From: SZUA-265 sp965651905
GTDB taxonomy: Bacteria > Myxococcota_A > Polyangia > Polyangiales > Polyangiaceae
DNA: 64,000 nucleotides
Direction: 5' to 3'
Assembly: GCA_965651905.1 (NCBI GenBank)
Contig: CBFGUG010000004.1
Coordinates: 116,538-180,537, forward strand
Of this stretch, positions 9,762 through 20,026 are shown one piece after another. The stretch's first letter is position 1. Every line of letters starts with the position of its first letter. The notes under the pieces were generated by a model, which searched no databases, was not told the origin of the DNA, and saw nothing but the letters and a program-made list of their open reading frames with translations. Position numbers and translations under genes: made by a program.

Positions 9762-11003
9762 ATGGCAGGCGATAAGAAAACCAGCTCTGAAGAGAAGCTC
9801 GAGATAGGCAAGGAGGCTACCCAGTTCTCCAACCTGGCGATCATCGTAGGCGTGGTCGCACTCGCTGGTGGCGTGGTGATGGGCATGAACGACAAGGAGG
9901 GGCTGCTGCGCTCCTACCTGACGGCGTTCATGTTCGTACTCAGCATCGGCCTCGGCACACTGTGGTTCGTGGCGATCAACCACCTGGTGAACGCCAAGTG
10001 GTGGATCGCCGTGCGTCGCATCGGTGAGATCCTCGCAGCGCAGATGCCCGTCGTGGCCGCGCTGTCCCTGGGGATCATCCTGCCGATGATTCTCGTCGAC
10101 ACCCACAGCGAGTCGCCGATCCAAGGCCTGTACGCGTGGCTCGATGCTGGCCTCGTCGAGAAGGAACACCTTCTGCACCACAAGGCTCCGTACCTGAACA
10201 AGGGGTTCTTCCTGGTTCGCGTGATCGTCTACTTCGCGTTCTGGGCTGGGCTATCCATGCTCTTCCTCAAGAAGTCGCTCGAGCAAGACAAAGCGAACCC
10301 CGAGGGCAGCGAGTCGATTCGCGCTCACCTGACCAAGATCAGCGCGCCCGCGATGATCGGTTTCGTGCTGACGCTCACGTTTTGCGCGTTCGACTTGTTG
10401 ATGAGCCTGAACTACGCGTGGTTCTCGACGATCTTCGGCGTCTACTACTTCGCGGGTTGCGTGATTGCGGGCTATGCGTCGATGGCGCTGTCCCTGATGT
10501 GGGTCCAGAAGCAGGGCGCCCTGAAGACTTACGTCACTCAGCACCACTATCACGACCTCGGCAAGATCATGTTCGCCTTCGTCATCTTCTGGGCGTACAT
10601 CGGCTTCTCGCAATTCATGCTGATTTGGTACGGTGACATTCCAGAAGAGACGTTCTGGTACCACTGGCGCTTCCGCGGCGACTGGCGCACGGTTTCGGCT
10701 TTGCTCCTAGTCTGCCACTTCATCATTCCTTTCTTCGGGTTGCTTTCGCGCCATGTGAAGCGAAGCAAGCCTGCCTTGGCATTCTGGGCCTGTTGGCTCC
10801 TCGTGATGCACTACATCGACCTGTACTGGTTGGTGTTCCCCAAAGACGACGGGGTCGTTCCCTTCGGCGTGGTCGACGTGTTGTGTCTGGTCGGCTTGGT
10901 CGCCGTGTTCTTCGGAGCGGCGGCCAGGAAAGCCAAGGGAATGCAGCTGATTCCGCTCGCGGATTCACGGCTGTCCAAGTCGTTGGCGTTCGACAACTAC
11001 TGA
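9762..11003 (+). CDS. actF: Alternative complex III subunit ActF
   Basis: Second polytopic NrfD-like subunit of alternative complex III, 413 residues with about ten hydrophobic spans (for example SNLAIIVGVVALAGGVVMGM and MPVVAALSLGIILPMILVD). Family features include the His-containing stretch HHKAPYLNKGFFLVR and FSQFMLIWYGDIPEETFWY. It lies 14 bases after the ActD-ActE fusion. In the known structure ActC and ActF form related membrane halves; ActF is thought to contribute to the proton path. The gene is followed after 10 bases by the unassigned acidic protein at 11014, then the copper chaperone and oxidase genes. Confidence 0.92.
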   Translation: MAGDKKTSSEEKLEIGKEATQFSNLAIIVGVVALAGGVVMGMNDKEGLLRSYLTAFMFVLSIGLGTLWFVAINHLVNAKWWIAVRRIGEILAAQMPVVAALSLGIILPMILVDTHSESPIQGLYAWLDAGLVEKEHLLHHKAPYLNKGFFLVRVIVYFAFWAGLSMLFLKKSLEQDKANPEGSESIRAHLTKISAPAMIGFVLTLTFCAFDLLMSLNYAWFSTIFGVYYFAGCVIAGYASMALSLMWVQKQGALKTYVTQHHYHDLGKIMFAFVIFWAYIGFSQFMLIWYGDIPEETFWYHWRFRGDWRTVSALLLVCHFIIPFFGLLSRHVKRSKPALAFWACWLLVMHYIDLYWLVFPKDDGVVPFGVVDVLCLVGLVAVFFGAAARKAKGMQLIPLADSRLSKSLAFDNY

Positions 11004-11013
11004 GAGATGACGC

Positions 11014-11643
11014 ATGGGCACTGAAGCTGACAAACCAAACACCGCCGTCATCGGCACCCTCTTCGCAATCGGCGCCGCCGCCATGATCGCGGGCAGCGCT
11101 GCGCTCGTTGCGCTGGCACGTGGCGAGATGGGAGTCGCCAACCAAGAGCTGGGCGGGTATGCGGACTTGCAGACCGTGAGCGAGCTCAAGGCCAAGCAGC
11201 GTGCGCGACTGCAGCAAGCCAAGCTACCTCTCGCGAAGGCAGAGGGCATGGTTCTCAAAGAGATTCAGGCCAATCCGAACGCGGCGTCGCCTGCGCTCGA
11301 GACCGAGCCTGAGTCAACGGTTGCTGGTGAACAAGACGCCGGGGCGGGAGACGCTGGTGCTGGATCGGACGCCGAGCGAGAAGGCGAGACCGAAGAAGGC
11401 TCAACGAACGAGCAGGGCTCTACAGACCCGACGGACGAGTCTGCTGATCCCGCGCCCGCGCCGAAAGTGGCGCCCGGAACTCCAACCGGCGCGCCCGCGC
11501 CGGCCCCGACTGCAGTAACTCCCCCAAAATCCACGGGCGGTGACGCACCTGCTCCCAAACCCGAAGCTCCCAAACCTCCCTCGCCCCAATCGCCCCCGCA
11601 GCCGAGCGCGCCCCCGGCGCCTGCACCTGCGCCCGGGCAGTGA
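11014..11643 (+). CDS. Acidic, proline-rich single-span membrane protein in the respiratory operon
   Basis: I do not recognise this 209-residue protein. One membrane span near the N-terminus (about residues 12-32, GTLFAIGAAAMIAGSAALVAL) is followed by a ~50-residue helical stretch (LGGYADLQTVSELKAKQRAR), then an acidic and finally a Pro/Ala/Lys-rich tail of about 110 residues that is surely disordered. The gene sits between actF and the SCO gene, 10 bases after actF, so it is cotranscribed with the respiratory complex. It could be an accessory or linker subunit of the complex III/oxidase assembly. The role is inference from position only. Confidence 0.75.
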   Translation: MGTEADKPNTAVIGTLFAIGAAAMIAGSAALVALARGEMGVANQELGGYADLQTVSELKAKQRARLQQAKLPLAKAEGMVLKEIQANPNAASPALETEPESTVAGEQDAGAGDAGAGSDAEREGETEEGSTNEQGSTDPTDESADPAPAPKVAPGTPTGAPAPAPTAVTPPKSTGGDAPAPKPEAPKPPSPQSPPQPSAPPAPAPAPGQ

Positions 11644-11674
11644 TAAGCCTCGCGAAACTCTTCCCCTCGCAATC

Positions 11675-12571
11675 ATGACTTTCGGATCTGCTAACGTTCG
11701 GCGCATCGCCGCCTTCGCCGTCGCGGCCCTCGCGGTGTTGATGGCTGGGGTCGGTCACGCCGTGCCGTTGGATCCGGATTCCGTTCCCGATCGTTTGGCG
11801 GACAAGCCGAAACGCATCGACGGACTCGAGATTCGAGAGCAGCTCGGGCAAAACGTTCCGCTGGATACCCCGTTCACGGACTCGACTGGCGCGAGCGTTA
11901 CTCTGCGGGACTACTTCGATGGCAAACACCCCGTCGTCTTGACGCTCAACTACGCGGATTGTCCGATGTTGTGCGGCTTGCAGTTGCCCCGATTCGTCGG
12001 TGGTCTCCGACAGCTCTCGCGCACGGTGGGTGACGACTTCAAAGTGCTCACGCTGAGCATCGATCCCGAAGAAACCGCGGCCGTCGCCGAAGTGAGTCGT
12101 CAGCGCTACCTGCGCGACTACGGGCGGCCAGACGCAACGGACTGGCACTTCTTGGTTGGTCCCGAGCCCGCCACCCGCGCGGTCGCAAACGCCGTCGGCA
12201 TCGACTACGCGTACAACGAAGCACGCAAGGAGTGGATCCACCCCGCCGCAGTCGTGCTGCTCACCCCCGACGGCAGAATCTCCCGTTACCTGTACGGCAT
12301 CGAATACCACCCCGAGACGCTCAACCTGGCCATCGTCGAAGCGTCCGAGGGCAAGATTGGTTCGATCGTCGATCGCCTCGTGCTCTATTGCTTCCACTAC
12401 GACGAGACCGAAGGACGTTACGCGCCCGTCGCCATGAACATCATGCGTGTCGGGGCGGGTCTTGCGGCACTCCTCTTGGGGGCGTTCCTCTCGGCTTACT
12501 GGCTCTCCGAGTATCGGCGTCGAAAGCGCAAACAGCCCCCGCTATCCCCAAGCCCAAGTACCGTATCATGA
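11675..12571 (+). CDS. SCO1/SenC family copper chaperone
   Basis: Thioredoxin-fold protein that delivers copper to the CuA centre of cytochrome c oxidase subunit II. An N-terminal hydrophobic segment (about residues 10-28) is a signal or anchor. The copper ligands are visible: CPMLC at Cys96 and Cys100 and the conserved His at 189 (EWIHPAAVVLL). The C-terminus adds CFHYDETEGRYAP and a second membrane span, a form found with alternative complex III clusters. I chose ATG 11675 because the frame upstream runs through the tail of the previous gene with no plausible start. The stop overlaps the coxB start as ATGA, fitting a chaperone made together with its target. Confidence 0.9.
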   Translation: MTFGSANVRRIAAFAVAALAVLMAGVGHAVPLDPDSVPDRLADKPKRIDGLEIREQLGQNVPLDTPFTDSTGASVTLRDYFDGKHPVVLTLNYADCPMLCGLQLPRFVGGLRQLSRTVGDDFKVLTLSIDPEETAAVAEVSRQRYLRDYGRPDATDWHFLVGPEPATRAVANAVGIDYAYNEARKEWIHPAAVVLLTPDGRISRYLYGIEYHPETLNLAIVEASEGKIGSIVDRLVLYCFHYDETEGRYAPVAMNIMRVGAGLAALLLGAFLSAYWLSEYRRRKRKQPPLSPSPSTVS

Positions 12572-13599
12572 CGCATTTTTTGACGAATTCTCTGGTCATG
12601 TCCCTCGCGCAAGCTGGCGGCGAGGGTGAGTCCGATCGCTTCATGCCCAAGGTTCCGCCGTCCGACAGCTTCTGGCTACCGAACGTGGGTTCCGAGCTGG
12701 CCGAGAGCATCGACGGCCTCTTCATGTACATCATGTGGGTGTCCGTGATCAGCGTCGTGGGCATCTTCGCCGCGATGTTCGTCATCTGCTACAAGTACCG
12801 CGCCAAGGATCGGGAATCGAACCAGGCGGCCCTTTCGCAGGTCGACCACAGCAACACGCTGGAGATCATCTGGTCTGTCGCCCCCTTCTTCTTCTTGGTG
12901 TCGATCTTCGTTTGGGGCTTCCGAGACTTCGTCGCGTTACGCACGGCACCCAAGGACGCGACAGAGATCGTGGCGACTGCTTCGCGCTGGCAGTGGGCGT
13001 TCAAGTACCCCAATGGTCACGTCGACAACGAGCTGCACGTCACCAAGGGTGAGAACGTTCGCATTCTGATCAAGAGCACGGACGTCCTGCACAGCCTCTA
13101 CATCCCGGAATTTCGCGTAAAGATGGACGCGGTGCCAGGCCGCTACACGGATCTTTGGTTCAAGCCAGAGATCGACGGCACGTATCCAATCTACTGCACG
13201 GAGTACTGCGGAAAGGCGCACTCTGACATGCTGAGCCAGGTGATCGTCCACGAGGGGGATGGCTACCAAAAGTGGTTGGTCAAGGTCGAAGAGGAGCTCT
13301 ACTCCAAGCCGCCTGTCGAGGTGGGTGAGGTCCTTTACAAGAAGTTCGGCTGCGGCGCGTGCCACTCGACGGACGGCTCCCCCAACGTCGGGCCCTCGTT
13401 CAAGGGGCTGTTCGGCAAGACCGAGTCACTGCAGGGCGGTGGTCAGGTAACGGTCGACGAGAACTACATCCGTAAATCCATCGAAGAACCCAACGCGGAC
13501 ATCGTCGCGGGGTTCTCGCCCCAAATGCCCTCGTTCCGAGGACAGATCAAAGACAAGGGCATCGACGGGCTGATCGCCTACATCAAGTCGCTCAAGTAG
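12568..13599 (+). CDS. ctaC: Cytochrome c oxidase subunit II with fused cytochrome c (caa3 type)
   Basis: Subunit II of the terminal oxidase; it receives electrons and passes them through CuA to haem a. Two membrane spans (about 52-77 and 95-118) precede the cupredoxin domain with the CuA site IYCTEYCGKAHSDM (Cys210, Cys214) and the aromatic electron-entry region ASRWQWAFKYP. A cytochrome c domain follows with CGACH at Cys262-His266 and a probable Met ligand in PQMPSF, making this a caa3-type enzyme. The 343-residue length fits. ATG 12568 overlaps the SCO stop (ATGA); a second ATG at 12598 is possible. Confidence 0.95.
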   Translation: MTHFLTNSLVMSLAQAGGEGESDRFMPKVPPSDSFWLPNVGSELAESIDGLFMYIMWVSVISVVGIFAAMFVICYKYRAKDRESNQAALSQVDHSNTLEIIWSVAPFFFLVSIFVWGFRDFVALRTAPKDATEIVATASRWQWAFKYPNGHVDNELHVTKGENVRILIKSTDVLHSLYIPEFRVKMDAVPGRYTDLWFKPEIDGTYPIYCTEYCGKAHSDMLSQVIVHEGDGYQKWLVKVEEELYSKPPVEVGEVLYKKFGCGACHSTDGSPNVGPSFKGLFGKTESLQGGGQVTVDENYIRKSIEEPNADIVAGFSPQMPSFRGQIKDKGIDGLIAYIKSLK

Positions 13600-13633
13600 G
13601 ACGGATCAGGCAGAAGGTTTGAAAGGTTGAGAT

Positions 13634-15277
<1,644 letters not shown>

Positions 15278-15313
15278 ACCCACACGCATTGGCTTTTTGG
15301 ATCGGAAGCAATC

Positions 15314-16189
15314 ATGAGCGAAGCAACTGCCGATAATCTGCAGGGCGGACACGACGACGGGCACGACGGGCACCACGATAAGCCCTTCCTGGCACATCAC
15401 TTCGACACGCCGCAGCACCAGTTCGATTCTGGCAAACTCGGTATCTGGCTGTTCCTCGTCACCGAGATACTGTTTTTCAGCGGCCTGTTCTGTGCGTACG
15501 CCATCTACCGTGGGCTGCATCCCGAGGTTTTCGAGTACGCGCACTACTATCTCGACACCACCCTTGGTGCGGTCAACACGTGCGTGCTGATCATCAGCTC
15601 GGTGACGGCGGCCTGGGCGGTTCGCAACGCGCAGCTCAAGCAGACCAAGATGCTGGTCGCCAACATCACGCTGACGATCCTTTGCGGCTTCGGCTTCATG
15701 GGCATCAAGTACGTCGAGTACTCCCACAAGATTCACGATGGACTGTTGCCCGGCGACTTCTACAAGCCGGCTCAGCAGGCGTGGGAGCTGCCTATCTACA
15801 AGAAGAAGTTCGGCGACACGTTGCCGTTCGCGGCGGCCGAAACGAGCAAGCCTGCGCCTGCTGCTGGAGAGAAAGAGGCGGAGGCAGCGCCCGAGCCCAC
15901 CGCCGTGCCTGCTGGCGCAGCACCGAAGAAGAAGTTGGTCGGGCCTCACGAGTTCAACGTCGAGCCGCGCAACGTTCACCGCTTTTTCAGCATCTACTTT
16001 TGCATGACCGGGCTACACGGGATTCACGTGCTGGTCGGCATCGGGATCTGGGTGTGGCTCTTGCTGCGAGCTCGCACAGGCGAGTTTGGCCCTGAGTATT
16101 TTGGACCGATCGACTACGCGGCGCTGTATTGGCACATCGTCGACCTGATTTGGATCTACCTGTTCCCTCTGCTCTACTTGATTCACTGA
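15314..16189 (+). CDS. ctaE: Cytochrome c oxidase subunit III
   Basis: Subunit III stabilises the oxidase and supports proton uptake. The N-terminus is His/Asp-rich (GGHDDGHDGHHD), followed by membrane spans with family motifs KLGIWLFLVTEILFFSGLFC, WAVRNAQ and the C-terminal FFSIYFCMTGLHGIHVLVG and YWHIVDLIWIYLFPLLYL. At 291 residues it is longer than the usual ~200 because an Ala/Pro/Glu-rich loop of roughly 50-60 residues (about 170-215) is inserted before the last two spans. That loop resembles the composition of the 11014 protein's tail. Spacing of 36 bases from ctaD supports one transcript. Confidence 0.94.
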   Translation: MSEATADNLQGGHDDGHDGHHDKPFLAHHFDTPQHQFDSGKLGIWLFLVTEILFFSGLFCAYAIYRGLHPEVFEYAHYYLDTTLGAVNTCVLIISSVTAAWAVRNAQLKQTKMLVANITLTILCGFGFMGIKYVEYSHKIHDGLLPGDFYKPAQQAWELPIYKKKFGDTLPFAAAETSKPAPAAGEKEAEAAPEPTAVPAGAAPKKKLVGPHEFNVEPRNVHRFFSIYFCMTGLHGIHVLVGIGIWVWLLLRARTGEFGPEYFGPIDYAALYWHIVDLIWIYLFPLLYLIH

Positions 16190-16239
16190 CTTGGATTCAC
16201 TGATTTGGCGCACGACGCGAGAGTCTTTCGAGGTACGCG

Positions 16240-16596
16240 ATGTCTAGCAACGAACACAACGACCACGACCATGGCCTGGCGCACGTCATGCCCATTCCCA
16301 TGCTGCTCGCGGTAGGCGGCGGTCTGCTCTTCCTGACGGCGATCACCGTTTGGGTGACCTACGTGGACTTGGGACGCAGTGGTAACCTGATCATCGCCAT
16401 GGTGATCGCTACCATCAAGGCGTCGATGGTGTGCGCCTATTTCATGCACTTGCGTTATGACAAGCCGTTCAACGCGCTGGTGTTCGTCAGCTCGATCCTG
16501 TTCGTAGGGTTGTTCATCACCATCGCGATGTTGGACAAGTCTCAGTACGAGCCCGACATCATGGAGATGGAGCGCGAGCAGGAAGCCGCGCAATAG
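16240..16596 (+). CDS. ctaF: Cytochrome c oxidase subunit IV-like small membrane protein
   Basis: A 118-residue protein with three hydrophobic spans and a His-rich N-terminus (EHNDHDHGLAHVMP). The stretch IKASMVCAYFMHLRYDKP is typical of the prokaryotic subunit IV (COX4 pro/CyoD-like) family, which helps assemble the oxidase. It is the last gene of the respiratory operon and is followed by a hairpin at 16646. Family assignment rests on this motif, size and position after subunit III. Confidence 0.9.
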   Translation: MSSNEHNDHDHGLAHVMPIPMLLAVGGGLLFLTAITVWVTYVDLGRSGNLIIAMVIATIKASMVCAYFMHLRYDKPFNALVFVSSILFVGLFITIAMLDKSQYEPDIMEMEREQEAAQ

Positions 16597-16907
16597 CCCG
16601 TCACTCGACTGGCAGCGTGGCGCTCGAGTTCGCGACGCTACACCGAGCCCCGTCTGGCAGCCGCCGACGGGGCTTTCGTGCGACTGAGCGCATGTAGCGC
16701 GGCTGAGAAGCACGCGCTCTCGCAGCGATCGCGTGTTTCGCTTCGGCTCGCGTCGTTCGCGCGGCACTACCCCCACTCGATCGAGCAATCAGGGAGCCCG
16801 GAGCAAGGCGACGTAATCCATTCGGCTAGCAGCTCATCGATCGGCTCGAGGGACCAAGCGACGGACGCACGTGCGGCGGCTTACCGCGCGTCGCGTTTCG
16901 GTCGAGG
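16597..16907. other. Convergent intergenic region between ctaF and dacB
   Basis: About 310 bases separating two genes whose 3' ends face each other. Apart from the hairpin at 16646-16677 I see nothing in it: the small open frame at 16678 has no ribosome binding site or recognisable product. Confidence 0.5.
16646..16677 (+). terminator. Terminator-like hairpin closing the respiratory operon
   Basis: A 9-bp stem agccccgtc / gacggggct with an 11-base loop starts 50 bases after the ctaF stop; the tail is ttcgtg, so the T run is weak. Its position at the end of a long operon supports a termination role. Confidence 0.6.
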
Positions 16908-18395
16908 CTATCGCGCGAGGGCTTCGACGATCGCGTCCACCTTGCGGCGGATCGCTTGCGGGCTTGCGTTGACGTCGTTGACGAGGATCGCGAAAGCGAC
17001 AGGGTTGGCTGTGCCTTGTTTGAGAACGTAGCCACTCAAGCTGATGACGTTGCGCAGGGTACCCGTCTTGGCGCGGATAGAACGCTGCTGGGCCAGCGCT
17101 CGAAAGCGCGAACGCAACGTACCGTCGACTCCACCTATTGCGAGGTGCGAGACGAACTCACTGCGGACGCGCGGGCTGTCGTAGGCGGCGCTGAGAACGG
17201 CGGTGAGCGAGCGGGCACTCAGACGGTTCGTGTCGAATAGGCCAGAACCGTTGACGAGTTTGACGTCCTTCGTCAGCCCACCTTGTTTTTGCAGCCAGTC
17301 CGACACTACTCGCGCGGCCGCTGCGCTGCTCTTGGGGTGCGCGTCACCCGCCGTGGCCAAAGCCTTGAAAAGCATCTCCGCGTAGAAATTGTCGCTGTGC
17401 TTGCCTAGTTCATGCACCAGTTCAGACAGCGGAGGAGACTCGACGTAGGTGATGCGTGATTTTACGTCGTGCCCGCCCAGCGCCACGTCATCTACGGTAA
17501 CTCCGAGGGTCTTCAAGTGCGCTGCGAGATTCTGGCCGGGTGCGAGCCGTGGATCGTCGAGTCGTCGAGTGAAGCGTTGACGTGGTAGCCCAGCGGCCAC
17601 ACGTCCACCCAACTTCGCGACCAGTTTGCCGCCTTCTGCCGTCAGTTGCCACTGAACAGCCTGGCCGCGCCCCGCCGCAGTAGTTTCGACTTGCCCGCTG
17701 CTCTCCAAGATCCCACTGGGTTCGAACCAGGCCCTCGCAGGTTGCCCGGATTGACTCGGCGCGACGTGGAGTGTGATGCTGTTGCGTTGAAGGGCGATCG
17801 CACTGATGGGCGCTCGAAAGGGTGCCCATTCGTCGGGTTGTTGCTCGAAGCCGGGAGGAGTGAACTGGTCGTCGAAATCGCTTTGGTCGACCAACACGCT
17901 ACCGATGGACCGCACTCCCTGCTGAGCGAGGGCATTCGCCAAACGCCAGAGTGAGGCTTCTGTGAGCGAGGGATCGCCGTGGCCACGCAGCACGACGCGC
18001 TCCATGCGCGGTGTGGTGACGTCCCCGTACAGTCCCGTCTGGAACTTGAAGTGCGGCCCCAACATGTCGAGGGCGGCTGCGGCCGTCAGCACCTTCATGT
18101 TCGACGCGGGGTTGAGAGCGAGGGTCGGATCTTGCGACAGCAGGCTTCGATCCGAGCCGAGCTCGACCGCGTCGACTGACACTCGACCCCCATGTTTCGC
18201 CGCCCACTGATGCAACTCCTCCAGCGCTCTTGCAGCCGCTGGGACGGTCGGCGCTTGGGGGCTGGGGGCTGGCTCGTTTGCGGCCACGCTTGGGGCGGCC
18301 GTGATGAGCAGCGCCGTGAGGACGGACGACGTGAGGAGCTGGAAGGTCCGTTCCCACCTGAGGCCGCGTCGTTTCGTCCTGCCGTCAATCGTCAT
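16908..18395 (-). CDS. dacB: D-alanyl-D-alanine carboxypeptidase/endopeptidase (PBP4, class C)
   Basis: Periplasmic penicillin-binding protein of the S13 family, trimming and cleaving peptidoglycan cross-links. The N-terminus is a signal peptide (FQLLTSSVLTALLITAAPSV). The three catalytic motifs are in order: SNMK (Ser98-Lys101), SDN (Ser334) and KTG (Lys443), and the ~495-residue length fits PBP4, which carries a large insert between the first two motifs. Start choice is uncertain: ATG 18395 is taken, but TTG 18404 and 18407 lie closer to an AGG element. The gene is transcribed away from the small exported-protein gene at 18522. It stands alone, with no cell-wall genes beside it. Confidence 0.93.
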   Translation of the reverse strand: MTIDGRTKRRGLRWERTFQLLTSSVLTALLITAAPSVAANEPAPSPQAPTVPAAARALEELHQWAAKHGGRVSVDAVELGSDRSLLSQDPTLALNPASNMKVLTAAAALDMLGPHFKFQTGLYGDVTTPRMERVVLRGHGDPSLTEASLWRLANALAQQGVRSIGSVLVDQSDFDDQFTPPGFEQQPDEWAPFRAPISAIALQRNSITLHVAPSQSGQPARAWFEPSGILESSGQVETTAAGRGQAVQWQLTAEGGKLVAKLGGRVAAGLPRQRFTRRLDDPRLAPGQNLAAHLKTLGVTVDDVALGGHDVKSRITYVESPPLSELVHELGKHSDNFYAEMLFKALATAGDAHPKSSAAAARVVSDWLQKQGGLTKDVKLVNGSGLFDTNRLSARSLTAVLSAAYDSPRVRSEFVSHLAIGGVDGTLRSRFRALAQQRSIRAKTGTLRNVISLSGYVLKQGTANPVAFAILVNDVNASPQAIRRKVDAIVEALAR

Positions 18396-18521
18396 CGAGA
18401 CCAACAAATACCTAGTTCTTTCGAGTTTTTGAATCGAGTTGTCGAAAAGTGCGAGCGCGAAACTGGCGCTTCATGGCACGGGCTGGTTGCGTTCGTGGAC
18501 GTCGCCGGGCAAAACAGCGCC

Positions 18522-19034
18522 GTGTCGAAGTCCACGTCATTAGCCCTCGCGACTCTGTGCCTGCATGTGCTGGTGACCGCCCCGTGTCTCGCCGACGAAC
18601 CCACGCAGTCGCCAGAGACGTATCAGCCCGACACCTATCCTAGTTCGTCGGCGCGCACCAACGTGTTGCTTGCGGGGGCGGCTGTTACAGCGGGCAGTTA
18701 CGGTATCGCTTTCGGCACGTCGTATCTCTGGTCTGATGCGCCCACGGCGCAAGACCTCAGGCTCCCCGTTGTCGGGCCAGTGATGGCGATCACGGGGGCC
18801 AAGTGTGGTCGGGACGAGATCGGCTGTGGCACCTTCACGGTCGTGTTGCGCACGATCTTCGCGACGCTCAGCGGCATCGGACAGGTGGGCGGTCTCGGCG
18901 TCATCGCGGAAGGGCTGTTCATGAAAACCCGAAGTGATTCCGCCGCTCCGCCTCCGCCGCCCGCTACGAGCGTGTACGTCAGTCCAATGGCCGACGATAC
19001 CGCGTTGGGCTTTACGCTGGGCGGCCAGTTTTAG
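18522..19034 (+). CDS. Small exported membrane-associated protein of unknown function
   Basis: I do not recognise this 170-residue protein. With a GTG start it has a good signal peptide (residues 1-25, cleavage near CLADEP). Two hydrophobic stretches follow (LLAGAAVTAGSYGIAFGTSY and FATLSGIGQVGGLGVIAEGL), separated by a Cys-bearing loop (AKCGRDEIGCG) that could form a disulphide. The C-terminus has a Pro run and ends ALGFTLGGQF with a terminal Phe, as in some outer-membrane proteins. Upstream ATG codons in the same frame overlap the divergent dacB, so the GTG is preferred. Function unknown. Confidence 0.65.
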   Translation: MSKSTSLALATLCLHVLVTAPCLADEPTQSPETYQPDTYPSSSARTNVLLAGAAVTAGSYGIAFGTSYLWSDAPTAQDLRLPVVGPVMAITGAKCGRDEIGCGTFTVVLRTIFATLSGIGQVGGLGVIAEGLFMKTRSDSAAPPPPPATSVYVSPMADDTALGFTLGGQF

Positions 19035-20026
19035 CGCCCCTTGGTGAAGGTCGGACCGAGGGAGTGCCAGCGCGGCAGGTTCAGACGCTCGAAGCGAAGT
19101 CCGACAATGCTGCGACGATTGCTGAGCTGACGACGCAGATGCGCTAGCCCCGCCGAGTCGGCGACAGGAGACTCTCACCAATGGCCGCTAGGTTCGCAAC
19201 GAGCGTTACGCAGAACCACGAAGCACTTTCGGCGTAAGTGGCGCAAGGGGGCGCGGGGCAGGCGGGTGATCTCCGCCTGTTAGACCTGAGCAACGGTGTT
19301 GTTTCGTTCTGTCGTCACGCCCGCTGATATCAGGTCGAGACGACGCCACGCAACGCGTGTGCCGCTTTCCTGCTCGCGTCGGCAGATGATCTGCGCGACT
19401 GATCGGGGGAAGCGCCGCGACGACGACGTAGCTTCGCGACATCCTTACGTGATTGGGCGCTAGCACTGGGCTTGCCTCGCGCTGCAGAGACGTCGAACAC
19501 CCGCAAACCTTGCGAGGACACCACGCCGTTCGCGCGCGCACCGTCAGTACACGTGGGCATCCACGACAAGCACGTCGCGTCGTGGGCCACGACGCAACGC
19601 AAACCCGCGTGTGTCGTGAATCTATGACGAGAGATCAAGTACTTCTGCGTCAGTGCGGTCCAGACGGGGCACGAAGTCGGTGAGAACCGAGGCCGCCGGC
19701 CGTTCTTGCGGGAGCGGACCGACACGGCCTTTGTGCGTGATCGGACTTGGACAACGTGATATCTCAGTCTCCCATCATGGAGAACGCGCATCAGCATGTC
19801 TCACGCGCCGTGATGGAGACACGACAATGACGGTTGGCACGGCGACGCCGTCGCCCGCGTCGGAAGTCCTGACGTCAGAAGCTGCAACGCTCCTCGCGCA
19901 GGCACACCCGTTTTCGTCTGGTTTTCGTTTGGTGCGTTCAGCAACGACCGTCGTCCCCGCGGACGACTCGCAGTTCATTACGGATGACCCAACAGCCTCC
20001 CCTGGCTCGCGCGCGGAGTGGCGACG
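19035..20026. other. Long intergenic region upstream of pyrG
   Basis: Almost 1 kb with no gene I can defend. The longest frame (19330-19797, minus strand, 155 codons) lacks a ribosome binding site, has uneven third-position GC and shows no known motif. A gene remnant is possible. Regulatory DNA for pyrG should lie at the right end, but no attenuator-like hairpin with a pyrimidine-rich start was identified. Confidence 0.45.

Noticed and set aside
17718..17730. tRNA T-loop-like gggttcgaaccag
   Set aside because: It lies inside dacB and no cloverleaf can be built around it.
19330..19797. 155-codon minus-strand gene before pyrG
   Set aside because: Irregular codon use, no ribosome binding site, no recognisable domain.
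19832..19848. Second sigma-54-like element (tggcacggcgacgcc)
   Set aside because: The -24 part matches, but there is no GC at the -12 position at the right distance.
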